The notes under the pieces are model-generated. The model saw only the letters and a list, made by a program, of their open reading frames with translations, was not told the origin of the DNA and searched no databases. This document shows, in pieces, positions 1 to 7,052 of a stretch of DNA of 10,690 nucleotides. How positions within the stretch are numbered: the first letter of the stretch is position 1; each line of letters starts with the position of its first letter. A program made the translations under genes and the position numbers. Source of the stretch: SURF-24 sp964537965 (GTDB lineage Bacteria > Bacteroidota > Ignavibacteria > Ignavibacteriales > SURF-24); assembly GCA_964537965.1 (NCBI GenBank), contig CAZIDB010000167.1, positions 1 to 10,690 on the forward strand, written 5' to 3'.

Positions 1-568
1 CGATCCTGAAGTAGGAAGAAATTTTGAACAGAATATTCTTTCTTACCAGAACTCCCAGCTAACGTCGGTAGTAGTAAATTTTCTAGATATGATTGCCCAC
101 GGAAGATCGGACTCCGAATTGTTAAAAGAAATTGCCCCTGATGAACCTGCATACAGATCGCTTACTAACAGCTGGTTTACACATTCATCTTTACTTGCAA
201 CATTCAGGCAGATAGCAAAAATTAAAAATGCCAAGGTAATTATAACAACAGACCACGGCAGCATTAGAACTTTGAGAGGCGCCAAAGTTTTAGGTGATAA
301 GGAAGCATCGACTAACCTGAGATTTAAATTCGGAAGAAACCTTAAAGTTGATGATAAGCATGCAATTTACATTACAAACCCTGCTGAATACAAACTGCCA
401 AAACGCGGGGTAACAATAAATTATATTATTGCCAAGGAAGATTATTACTTTGTCTATCCAACTGATTATCATAAGTATTTAAGCTATTACAAAGATACTT
501 TCCAGCACGGCGGAATTTCAATGGAAGAAATGATTTTACCGGTTATTAAAATGGAGAATAAAGTTTAA
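1..568 (+). CDS. porX: PorX-type response regulator, C-terminal PglZ domain (5' partial)
   Basis: The reading frame is open from base 2 (base 1 ends a codon that starts outside the window), so this is the last 188 residues of a longer protein; PorX is about 515-525 residues, with an N-terminal receiver domain. The visible part matches the end of its PglZ (alkaline phosphatase superfamily) domain: NFLDM near fragment residue 26, DEPAYRSLT near residue 47, TTDHG with D84-H85, STNLR, and the strongly conserved end DTFQHGGISMEEMI with H169. D84, H85 and H169 are the sort of residues that bind metal in this superfamily. In Bacteroidota PorX, with the kinase PorY, regulates type IX secretion genes, and its PglZ domain is reported to be a zinc-dependent phosphodiesterase. 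The stop overlaps the tsaE start (TAATG), which implies co-transcription and perhaps coupled translation. The receiver domain lies outside the window, so a PglZ protein without it cannot be fully excluded. Confidence 0.85.
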   Translation, partial: DPEVGRNFEQNILSYQNSQLTSVVVNFLDMIAHGRSDSELLKEIAPDEPAYRSLTNSWFTHSSLLATFRQIAKIKNAKVIITTDHGSIRTLRGAKVLGDKEASTNLRFKFGRNLKVDDKHAIYITNPAEYKLPKRGVTINYIIAKEDYYFVYPTDYHKYLSYYKDTFQHGGISMEEMILPVIKMENKV

Positions 569-999
569 TGCAGCTTCCGGTAAATATAAAGGTAAACTCA
601 CCGGAAGAAACTTTTAAATTAGCATATGAGTTTGCTGCATCACTTAAAGCGGGAGATGTTGTTGCGTTAAACGGAGAACTTGGGGCAGGTAAAACATTCT
701 TTGTTAAAAGTGTGCTTCAGTATTTTGAAATCGGAAATGTTAACAGCCCTACCTTTGCAATTGTTAACCAGTTTGAGGGGAAGGTAAAAGTAAATCATTT
801 TGATTTTTACAGGGTGAACGCAATTAACGAACTTCACGATATCGGTTTTGAAGATTATCTTGATGATGAATCCATTACATTCATTGAGTGGGCAAACCTG
901 GCCAGGGAAATCCTTCCGCATAAAAGAATTGAAGTTGATATAAAAATAATTGATGAGTTTGCACGCGAATTTACTTTTATTGAATTGAATTACAATTAG
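568..999 (+). CDS. tsaE: tRNA t6A biosynthesis ATPase TsaE
   Basis: This 143-residue protein has the normal length of TsaE (YjeE), the P-loop ATPase that works with TsaB and TsaD to put threonylcarbamoyl on A37 of ANN-decoding tRNAs in the cytoplasm. Visible motifs are the Walker A loop GELGAGKT (residues 36-43, K42), SPTF (60-63), HFDFYR (77-82, where D79 fits the magnesium-binding aspartate) and IEWA (106-109, the conserved E-W pair). The ATG at 568 shares its A with the porX stop codon, so no separate promoter is needed. The partner tsaD lies about 3.6 kb downstream on the same strand; tsaB is not in the window. No motif is missing and the gene looks functional. Confidence 0.97.
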   Translation: MQLPVNIKVNSPEETFKLAYEFAASLKAGDVVALNGELGAGKTFFVKSVLQYFEIGNVNSPTFAIVNQFEGKVKVNHFDFYRVNAINELHDIGFEDYLDDESITFIEWANLAREILPHKRIEVDIKIIDEFAREFTFIELNYN

Positions 1000-1020
1000 C
1001 TTTATTTCCCGGATTGTAAT
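989..1020 (+). repeat. Inverted repeat at the tsaE stop, possible weak terminator
   Basis: ATTACAAT (989-996) and ATTGTAAT (1013-1020) are perfect 8-base arms around a 16-base loop that contains the tsaE stop codon. The stem has only one G-C pair and no T-run follows directly, although a T-rich stretch starts about 30 bases later. It sits where a porX-tsaE transcript would end, but could equally be chance in AT-rich DNA. Confidence 0.2.
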
Positions 1021-1045
1021 AAGGTAAAATCTGATTAGCTTGTCC

Positions 1046-1073
1046 TTGGCATTTATTTTTCTCCGTAATTTTT
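1046..1073 (+). promoter_or_regulatory. Candidate Bacteroidota-type promoter for the serine hydrolase
   Basis: TTG at 1046-1048 is followed after 17 bases by TAATTTTT at 1066-1073. This matches seven of the eight positions scored in the -7 element TAnnTTTG, at a spacing within the range reported for Bacteroidota sigma factors. It lies in the 122-base gap between tsaE and the next gene and would give a leader of about 40 bases. AT-rich DNA produces such matches often, so this is only a candidate. Confidence 0.3.
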
Positions 1074-1121
1074 CTTATTCTCTGTTAGAAATATTTTGAA
1101 TTATTCCTCAATGGTGAAACA

Positions 1122-2225
1122 ATGAAATCATTTTACTCACTTATTATTTTATTTCTAATGATTATGAAAATATCTGCTCAAAAAGAAAATGACAAACTTG
1201 ATTCGCTTTTATCCTCTGTTTATAAAATTAACGAGCCGGGTGCAGCAGTTGCTGTTGTAAATGATGGTAAGCTGATATTCGAAAAGGGATATGGAATTGC
1301 AGACCTTGATTCTAAAAGTATGATTAGCACCTCTACTAATTTTAATATCTGTTCGATGACCAAGCAGTTTACAGCATACGGAATGCTGTTGCTTCAAAAG
1401 CAAAAAAAAATATCCATTGATGATAAACTAAGTAAGTATTTCCCGGATTTTAATCCAAAGATTGCAGAAAACATTTCCATCCGTAATTTACTAACTCATA
1501 GTTCGGGAATAGTTGATCATTATTCTTATGTTGATAAGAAACAGTTTACCGAGTTTTGGGATAAGGATGTTTATAATGCGGTCAGGTCAGTCGATTCATC
1601 TTACTTTACTGCCGGTTCAAAATATCAATACAGTAATACTGCATTTTGTCTGCTTGCATTGGTTATTGAAAAAGTCTCCGGTAAAACATTTCCTGATTTT
1701 GTTAAAGAAAATATTTACAACCCGTTAAAGATGAATATGAGTGATGTGATTAAACCTGATTTTAATATTTCAAACCGCGCTTATGGATACGAATTTGATA
1801 ATGACACATTTAAGATTGCAGATGCAAAACAAAGCCTCTTCTTTTCTACCCAGGGTGACGGCGGAATTTATACTTCAATAAATGATTACCTTAAATGGAT
1901 AACTGCAATTCAAACAGGTAAAGGAATTGATGCTGATTTAATTAAAGCGGCACAATCAAAACAATTTACCATTGATGCAGCGAAAGATATTTCTTACGGT
2001 TATGGCTGGTTTGTTGCCGGCACGGGCAAAAATAAAGTTGTATATCATACCGGTTCTAACGGCGGATTCAGAACTATTGTCTTTATGCACCCTTCTAAAA
2101 AATACTCAGTTGTAATTTTATCTAACCGGACGGGAATTGATTTGGAAGACTTAGTCAGGAAGATAAATAAAATATACGGAATTGATGATGCAGCATTTGT
2201 AAAGCTTGATTCATTAATATCCTGA
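1122..2225 (+). CDS. Secreted serine hydrolase, beta-lactamase/class C PBP family
   Basis: The 367-residue protein has a Sec-type signal peptide (residues 1-19, probable cut after ISA) and a single beta-lactamase-related domain (COG1680-like). All three active-site boxes are present: S78-M-T-K81 (nucleophile and general base), Y170-S-N172, and H309-T-G311 in place of KTG. LLTHSSG (123-129) and GDGGIY (245-250) are also typical. The family includes D-Ala-D-Ala carboxypeptidases, esterases, D-amino-peptidases and class C beta-lactamases; the HTG box and overall pattern fit the broad esterase/peptidase group better than a true AmpC, and the substrate cannot be read from sequence. It probably acts in the periplasm or outside the cell. 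The ATG at 1122 is preceded by GGTGA at 1113-1117, a plausible ribosome site. Two more hydrolase genes follow on the same strand, 70 and 18 bases apart, so it may head a small operon. Confidence 0.9.
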   Translation: MKSFYSLIILFLMIMKISAQKENDKLDSLLSSVYKINEPGAAVAVVNDGKLIFEKGYGIADLDSKSMISTSTNFNICSMTKQFTAYGMLLLQKQKKISIDDKLSKYFPDFNPKIAENISIRNLLTHSSGIVDHYSYVDKKQFTEFWDKDVYNAVRSVDSSYFTAGSKYQYSNTAFCLLALVIEKVSGKTFPDFVKENIYNPLKMNMSDVIKPDFNISNRAYGYEFDNDTFKIADAKQSLFFSTQGDGGIYTSINDYLKWITAIQTGKGIDADLIKAAQSKQFTIDAAKDISYGYGWFVAGTGKNKVVYHTGSNGGFRTIVFMHPSKKYSVVILSNRTGIDLEDLVRKINKIYGIDDAAFVKLDSLIS

Positions 2226-2295
2226 AGCAGCTATAATTCATTATGAAAATCATCTGCTAAAAGATAAGTTTACTTCACTTAAAAGAATTTATAAG

Positions 2296-3525
2296 ATGAC
2301 ATACAAAGAAAAATCCAAAAACCTTGCAGAACATTTCAATCTTGTTGATGAAATAATAGAAATACCCGGAGGTGAAGTTGAAATAAGGAATATTAAATTC
2401 AGTTCGGATAGCTGGAAACTGCTTCCCGGTGCAAATGAATATTATTGTGAAAAACACAATTTAAAATTTATTGAATCAAATAATTCCCGGGATGAAATAA
2501 CCTTTCAACAATATCCCGAATTTCTGAAACACGACGATATTCACATTCAGGAGAACAATGAATTTGTCTACACAATTTTCAGAAAGGTAAATGATAAGAA
2601 AGCAGGCAGTGTAATTTTTTTATTTCATGGATTAAACGAAAAACACTGGAATAAATATCTTCCCTGGGCAGAAAAGCTTGTTGAAGAAACAGGGAAGACC
2701 GTAATTCTTTTTCCAATCGCTTATCACATGAACCGCTCACCCCAGGAGTGGAGCAATTCAAGATTGATGAACAATGTAACAAATCTCAGGCGGAAGCATT
2801 CACCGTCAATCGCTAATTCAACTTTTGCAAATGCTGCAATAAGCGCAAGAATTCAGATGATACCTCAAAGATTTTTCTGGTCAGGTCTGCAAACTTTTTA
2901 TGATGTAGTAAAACTTGTTCAGCAGATAAAAGCAAATGAGAATAGCATGGTTGAGGCAAATGCATCGATTGATTTCTTTTCATATTCAATCGGCTCTTTC
3001 CTTGGTGAGATTTTAATGATGACTAATCCAAAAGATTTATTTAATGATTCACGGTTATTTATGTTTTGCGGCGGGCCAACGCTTGACCGGATGTCTCCAA
3101 ATTCAAAATTTATTCTTGACAGCGATGCGACTATTGCGATTTATTCTTTTTATACCGAGCGGCTTGAGAGCGAATTGAAGATGGATAAACGAATAGCTCA
3201 TTATTTTAATGGAGAGCATAAGAGCGGTAGTTATTTCAGATCGATGTTAAGTTATAAAAAACTGAAGGGGCTAAGGGAGAAAAGATTTAACGAACTAAGC
3301 AATAGAATTTATGCTGCTGCATTAAAAAATGATGAAGTGATTCCTCCGAATGAAGTTGTTAATACGTTAAAAGGTGATTACCGCGATATTCCTGTTCAGG
3401 TTGATATACTTGATTTCCCGTATAACTATTCGCATATAAATCTTTTCCCGGATGACCAGGATGAAGTTCTTGTAGATAAAGCTTTCAACAAAATCTTTGG
3501 AACCGCAACTGAATTTCTTAAATAA
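2296..3525 (+). CDS. Alpha/beta-hydrolase-like protein of uncharacterised family (DUF6051-like)
   Basis: This 409-residue protein has no signal peptide or membrane segment, so it is probably cytoplasmic. It resembles the Bacteroidota family DUF6051, which I recall by pattern only. The layout fits a divergent alpha/beta hydrolase: a strand then HG (FLFHGLNE, H111-G112) as an oxyanion-loop equivalent; a nucleophile elbow S229-Y-S231-I-G233 after the strand ASIDFF; an acid candidate D346 in LKNDEVIPP, the usual place before a VP-like turn; and a histidine candidate H380 in YNYSHINLF. The elbow begins with Ser rather than the usual Gly of GxSxG. A lid-like helical insert lies at about 145-215. 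The substrate is unknown. The gene follows the serine hydrolase by 70 bases and precedes the creatininase-family gene by 18, which suggests joint transcription with the latter. The hydrolase call rests on motif order; the family name is less certain than the fold. Confidence 0.65.
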   Translation: MTYKEKSKNLAEHFNLVDEIIEIPGGEVEIRNIKFSSDSWKLLPGANEYYCEKHNLKFIESNNSRDEITFQQYPEFLKHDDIHIQENNEFVYTIFRKVNDKKAGSVIFLFHGLNEKHWNKYLPWAEKLVEETGKTVILFPIAYHMNRSPQEWSNSRLMNNVTNLRRKHSPSIANSTFANAAISARIQMIPQRFFWSGLQTFYDVVKLVQQIKANENSMVEANASIDFFSYSIGSFLGEILMMTNPKDLFNDSRLFMFCGGPTLDRMSPNSKFILDSDATIAIYSFYTERLESELKMDKRIAHYFNGEHKSGSYFRSMLSYKKLKGLREKRFNELSNRIYAAALKNDEVIPPNEVVNTLKGDYRDIPVQVDILDFPYNYSHINLFPDDQDEVLVDKAFNKIFGTATEFLK

Positions 3526-3543
3526 TTTTTTAAGAGAACAAAA

Positions 3544-4449
3544 ATGCGTTTTATTAGCAGGTTAGCATTTTATTTATTGGCAATTGTGTTTTTCATGGCA
3601 AATTCTTTTGCTCAGCAAAATGCTGTTGATAAGCTTCCTGTAAATTATGAAGAGCTAACTTCACCGGATTTTATTAAAGCAGTTGAGAAATCTAATGGTA
3701 CGTGTATTATTCCTTTTGGAATATTGGAAAAACATGGTCCTCATCTTCCGCTTGGGACAGACCTGCTTGACGCAAGGGAAATATCAATACGTGCGGCACA
3801 AAATGAATACGCATTAGTCTTTCCACAATATTATTTCGGGCAGATATTTGAAGCTAAACACCAGCCGGGAACAATAGCTTACAGTTCAGATATAATCTGG
3901 AAGCTGCTGCAGGAAACCTGCGATGAGCTTTCAAGAAACGGTATAAAGAAAATTATTTTAGTGAACGGACACGGCGGCAATAATAATTTTATAAAATATT
4001 TTTGCCAGGCGCAGCTTGAAAAAAGAAAAGACTATGCTGTAATAATGTATTTGCCAGCGGAAAATGGGGAAGAGCGGGAAGAAGTTAAAAAGCTTAGGAA
4101 AACTGTTGGTGATAACCATGCCGGAGAAACTGAAACTTCTTGTGTTTTATCCTTCAGACCAGACTTAATTAAGCTTGATAAAGCAAACACACAAAGCGGT
4201 GAAGATAAAAAACAATTAGATGGATTGAAGGATGCTTTTACTGGAATCTGGTGGTATGCTAAATTTCCCAATCATTATGCGGGAGACGGAAGCCCGGCAA
4301 ACAAAACTTTAGGAGACCTGATTCTTAATTCTGATGTTGATCAGCTTACTAAATTTATTAAGTCAATAAAGATGGAAAACAGGTTGATTGAGTTACAAAA
4401 TAAATTCTTTGATGAATCTGATAAGCCATTAAAAACCAGGGTGAAATAG
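3544..4449 (+). CDS. Exported creatininase-family metal-dependent amidohydrolase
   Basis: The 301-residue protein begins with a signal peptide (residues 1-23, hydrophobic core YLLAIVFFMA, probable cut after SFA). The rest is one creatininase domain. Metal-ligand positions of the family are visible: E62 and H64 in LEKHGPH, D73 in GTD (spacings 2 and 9, as in creatininase E34/H36/D45), H143 in NGHGGN, and E195 in HAGETET. The family includes creatinine amidohydrolase, the FAPy deformylase ArfB and the mycofactocin peptidase MftE, and all cleave amide or cyclic amide bonds. Nothing here picks the substrate, and no mycofactocin genes are nearby. The signal peptide is notable because the well-studied members are cytoplasmic. 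The ATG is 18 bases after the preceding stop, with AGAGAA just upstream, so it is probably co-transcribed with the alpha/beta-hydrolase-like gene. Confidence 0.9.
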   Translation: MRFISRLAFYLLAIVFFMANSFAQQNAVDKLPVNYEELTSPDFIKAVEKSNGTCIIPFGILEKHGPHLPLGTDLLDAREISIRAAQNEYALVFPQYYFGQIFEAKHQPGTIAYSSDIIWKLLQETCDELSRNGIKKIILVNGHGGNNNFIKYFCQAQLEKRKDYAVIMYLPAENGEEREEVKKLRKTVGDNHAGETETSCVLSFRPDLIKLDKANTQSGEDKKQLDGLKDAFTGIWWYAKFPNHYAGDGSPANKTLGDLILNSDVDQLTKFIKSIKMENRLIELQNKFFDESDKPLKTRVK

Positions 4450-4579
4450 TAAACAAGTTTTGTTTTGCACAGACATTTTTTTTACTGAGGTGCAGTTTGC
4501 AGGCATAGAATTGGGATGTAATTCTCTCTCATTATCCCTATCTTTACACAGTTTATTTTCATAATAATCCAGTTGATAG
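4450..4579. other. Intergenic gap before tsaD
   Basis: This 130-base stretch separates the hydrolase genes from the tsaD cluster. I see no reading frame of interest and no clear terminator hairpin. It is T-rich in its first half and holds one promoter-like element (4539-4546). Confidence 0.5.
4539..4546 (+). promoter_or_regulatory. Possible -7 element of a tsaD promoter
   Basis: TATCTTTA matches TAnnTTTG except for the last base and lies 33 bases before the tsaD ATG, a sensible leader length. The nearest upstream TTG (4511-4513) is 25 bases away, slightly beyond the usual spacing, so support is weak. A promoter somewhere in this gap is likely because it is the longest gap on the + strand half. 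Confidence 0.25.
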
Positions 4580-5611
4580 ATGAATGTATTAGGAATTGAA
4601 AGCTCCTGCGATGAAACTTCCGTAGCTGTAATTTCAGAGGGAAAGCTGAAAGCAAATCTGATTTCATCCCAGGATTTTCATACAAAGTATGGCGGTGTTG
4701 TTCCGGAATTATCAAGTCGTGCACATCTTCAGATAATTGTTCCATTGGTAAAAGATGCGCTTTTAAAAGCTGAATTGAATTTAGATAATATAGATTTGAT
4801 TTGTGCAACTGCAGGCCCGGGTTTAATCGGAGCTTTGCTTGTTGGATTAACCTTTGGCAAGTCGTTAGCTTTTTCACTTAATAAACCTTTCGTTCCGGTC
4901 AATCATATAGAAGGGCATATCTTTTCAGGTTTTTTAATGGAAGATAAACCGGAGTTTCCGATTCTTGTTCTTGTTGTTTCCGGTGGTCATACTTTATTGC
5001 TTCTTGTTAAAAGTGATGAGGAAATTATTAAACTTGGAACAACTGTAGATGATGCAGCAGGTGAAGCGTTTGATAAAGTATCAAAGTTGTTTGGACTTGG
5101 TTATCCGGGCGGACCTAAAATTCAGAATATGGCTAAAGATGGTAATCCTGATAAAATTAATTTTCCTATTTCAAATTTAAAAAACCCTTACGATTTTTCT
5201 TTCAGCGGATTGAAAACAGCAGTCTTAAGGTATGTTCAAAAAAATTATGGTGAAGACACTTCCATTCCGCAAAATGATTTGCCTGATCTGACTGCTTCTT
5301 TTCAGGCGACAGTTGTGAAGACATTAATCAGAAATGCTGAAAAAGCTTTAAAGGAATTCGATGTAAAATCTCTTTCTTTGGTTGGTGGTGTTGCCGCAAA
5401 TAAAGCATTGCGAAATGCATTCGAAAATCTGGCGCTTAAATATCATAAGAAAATTGTAATTCCTGATTTTGTGTTTTGTGGTGATAATGCTGCTATGATT
5501 GCATACAGAGGGATGAAACTTTATCAACTTGGCAGAAGGTATTCTCTAAACTCAAATGCTTATCCGGGTTTAAGCAATGATTCATTTATTTCAAATTCAA
5601 TAATAAAATAA
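4580..5611 (+). CDS. tsaD: tRNA N6-adenosine threonylcarbamoyltransferase TsaD
   Basis: The 343-residue protein has the full normal length of TsaD (Gcp/YgjD/Kae1), which transfers the threonylcarbamoyl group from threonylcarbamoyl-AMP to A37 of tRNA in the cytoplasm. The N-terminal GIESSCDET (5-13), the metal-binding HIEGH (H109 and H113), SGGHT (134-138), DDAAGEAFDK (157-166), FSFSGLKTA (206-214), VGGVAAN (268-274) and the C-terminal GDN with D302 are all intact; H109, H113 and D302 match E. coli H111, H115 and D300. The start at 4580 leads directly into the conserved first strand; no strong ribosome site is seen. It heads a + strand run with the chorismate mutase gene (36-base gap), mltG and the lipoprotein gene. 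TsaE, its partner, is encoded upstream at 568-999. Confidence 0.98.
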   Translation: MNVLGIESSCDETSVAVISEGKLKANLISSQDFHTKYGGVVPELSSRAHLQIIVPLVKDALLKAELNLDNIDLICATAGPGLIGALLVGLTFGKSLAFSLNKPFVPVNHIEGHIFSGFLMEDKPEFPILVLVVSGGHTLLLLVKSDEEIIKLGTTVDDAAGEAFDKVSKLFGLGYPGGPKIQNMAKDGNPDKINFPISNLKNPYDFSFSGLKTAVLRYVQKNYGEDTSIPQNDLPDLTASFQATVVKTLIRNAEKALKEFDVKSLSLVGGVAANKALRNAFENLALKYHKKIVIPDFVFCGDNAAMIAYRGMKLYQLGRRYSLNSNAYPGLSNDSFISNSIIK

Positions 5612-5647
5612 TTTATAGATTGGTATAATCAATATTCGGGACAAACG

Positions 5648-5989
5648 ATGGTTGATAAAGAAATAGATAACCTTTCTAAAGCAGAAAAGGAAGCATTGCT
5701 TTCAAAGCTTAGGAAACGTGTGGATTTATTTGACAGGTTACTTGTCTATCTACTCAATAAAAGGACAAAAACAACAGTGCAGATTGGCAGAGTAAAAATA
5801 TCTCTCAATCAACCAACTTATAATCCTGAACGTGAACGCGATGTTATGCAAAAAATCTATTCGCATAACAAAGGTCCGTTAACTGAAGAATCTCTCGAGA
5901 GAATTTACGAAAGGATTCTTGATGAATCCCGCGCAACACAGAAATCCGAATCACCGAAATTGTTTAACGATGACAAAGACAAAAAGTAA
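5648..5989 (+). CDS. AroQ-type chorismate mutase, small stand-alone form
   Basis: At 113 residues this is the size of a monofunctional all-helical (AroQ class) chorismate mutase, which turns chorismate into prephenate for phenylalanine and tyrosine synthesis. Aligning by eye to the E. coli P-protein mutase domain, R22 (LRKR), R39 (NKRT), K50 (GRVK), E63 (ERERD) and Q98 (SRATQ) fall at the places of catalytic R11, R28, K39, E52 and Q88. The place of D48 is taken by N59. There is no DAHP synthase or prephenate dehydratase domain, and no aromatic pathway gene lies next to it. The last 15 residues are a charged tail rich in Lys and Asp. Its 3' end overlaps the preferred mltG start by 20 bases, so the two are almost certainly co-transcribed. 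A chorismate-mutase-like protein with another role is possible, but the key residues argue for activity. Confidence 0.88.
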   Translation: MVDKEIDNLSKAEKEALLSKLRKRVDLFDRLLVYLLNKRTKTTVQIGRVKISLNQPTYNPERERDVMQKIYSHNKGPLTEESLERIYERILDESRATQKSESPKLFNDDKDKK

Positions 5990-7049
5990 AATATCACTTA
6001 TAAAATTATTGACGCCAAAGCAATGGTTAATTGTGCTTGTTGTGTTTGCTGCAGTACTTGGTTTATTCACTTATACTTTCTTATGGCCGAACCGGATTGA
6101 AGGAAAACCATTCGTAAAAATTGTTATAAAAAAAGGGCAGACGTTAAACCAGGTTATCGATACTTTATACTCAAAAGGAATAATTCCGAGCAAGAGAAAC
6201 ATGAAAATAGCCGCCTATTTACTTGGTGCGGAAAAAAATATTGTCGCAGGAAGATATGAAATTCCTAATAGCATTAGTTATGTTAATCTTGTACTATTGT
6301 TTAAGGAAGGGAAATGTGAACAGCCGGTTTACGTTCACCTGTATGAAGGAATAACTTTACGGGCATTAGGAAAAGTACTGAATGATAAATTATTAATTGA
6401 TTCATCCGATGTGGTAAGGTTGGCAACTGACCAGATATTTATCGATTCGCTTGCATCTGAACAACAGAATAATCTTTCGCTTACTCTGAATTCATTGGAA
6501 GGTTACCTGCTCCCGGGTGATTATTATTTTTATAAGGATACTTCACCAAATGAAGTCCTGAGAAAGTTGAATGCAAAATTTGTTAGTTTCTTTTCTGAAA
6601 ATTTAAAAGGCAGTTCAGTTTTTCCAAAATATAATTTTAACCAGGTAATTACGATGGCTTCAATAATTCAGGGAGAATCAAAAAAATCTGAAGAGCATAA
6701 AACTATTGCCGGTGTTTATTATAACAGGTTAAGACTTGGAATGAAACTTCAGGCAGATCCGACGATTCAATATGCACTAAATGGAAAGTGGAGAAGATTG
6801 CTGTACAGCGATTTGAAAATTGAAAGTCCCTATAATACATATAAACATTTCGGACTGCCGCCGGGACCAATTAATAATCCCGGGCAAAGCGCTATACTTG
6901 CTGCTCTCAATCCTGAAGAGCATAATTATATTTTCTTCGTTGCTGACGGAACAGGCGGACATACATTTTCTGAAAATTACGGTAAGCATCTTTTAGCTAT
7001 AAAAGATTACAAATCAAAAATTGAAACTTCAGTTACCAAGACAAATTAA
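5970..7049 (+). CDS. mltG: Endolytic murein transglycosylase MltG
   Basis: MltG cleaves nascent glycan strands at the inner membrane and so helps set peptidoglycan chain length. From the ATG at 5970 the protein has 359 residues: a short basic cytoplasmic start, one membrane helix (about 18-39), a LysM-like region (about 48-115) and the YceG catalytic domain. MASIIQGES (229-237) carries the catalytic Glu, E236, equal to E. coli E218; the Glu two residues before it in E. coli (E216) is Gln234 here. NRL..GM.LQADPT (252-265), YNTY (288-291), GLPPGPI (295-301) and ADGTGGHTF (325-333) are typical. An in-frame ATG at 5919 would add 17 residues (rich in Asn, His and Arg) that overlap the chorismate mutase further and look unlike a membrane protein start, so I prefer 5970. 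It is followed after 3 bases by the lipoprotein gene. Confidence 0.95.
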   Translation: MTKTKSKISLIKLLTPKQWLIVLVVFAAVLGLFTYTFLWPNRIEGKPFVKIVIKKGQTLNQVIDTLYSKGIIPSKRNMKIAAYLLGAEKNIVAGRYEIPNSISYVNLVLLFKEGKCEQPVYVHLYEGITLRALGKVLNDKLLIDSSDVVRLATDQIFIDSLASEQQNNLSLTLNSLEGYLLPGDYYFYKDTSPNEVLRKLNAKFVSFFSENLKGSSVFPKYNFNQVITMASIIQGESKKSEEHKTIAGVYYNRLRLGMKLQADPTIQYALNGKWRRLLYSDLKIESPYNTYKHFGLPPGPINNPGQSAILAALNPEEHNYIFFVADGTGGHTFSENYGKHLLAIKDYKSKIETSVTKTN

Positions 7050-7052
7050 GTA

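Noticed and set aside
1122..2225. Antibiotic resistance beta-lactamase
   Set aside because: The SxxK, YxN and HTG boxes place it in the broad serine hydrolase family, and most members are esterases or peptidases. Nothing in the sequence supports a resistance role.
2226..2258. AGCAG / CTGCT repeat after the serine hydrolase gene
   Set aside because: The five-base arms are separated by 23 bases and no T-run follows, so chance is the simplest explanation.
3516..3535. Inverted repeat TCTTAAA / TTTAAGA around the stop of the alpha/beta-hydrolase-like gene
   Set aside because: The 7-base stem has only one G-C pair and a loop that includes the stop codon. It is too weak to call a terminator, and the next gene begins 8 bases after it.
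4482..4877. 131-residue open frame on the minus strand
   Set aside because: It lies largely antisense to the conserved 5' part of tsaD, has no recognisable motif, and is explained as a shadow frame.
5919..5969. Earlier in-frame ATG for mltG
   Set aside because: It would overlap the chorismate mutase gene by 71 bases and add an Asn/His/Arg-rich stretch before the basic, membrane-helix start. The ATG at 5970 gives a normal MltG N-terminus.
6678..6692. Loss of the MltG catalytic glutamate (Gln in the ASIIQGES motif)
   Set aside because: The Gln replaces the Glu two residues before the catalytic one. The residue equal to E. coli E218 is retained as E236, so the enzyme should be active.
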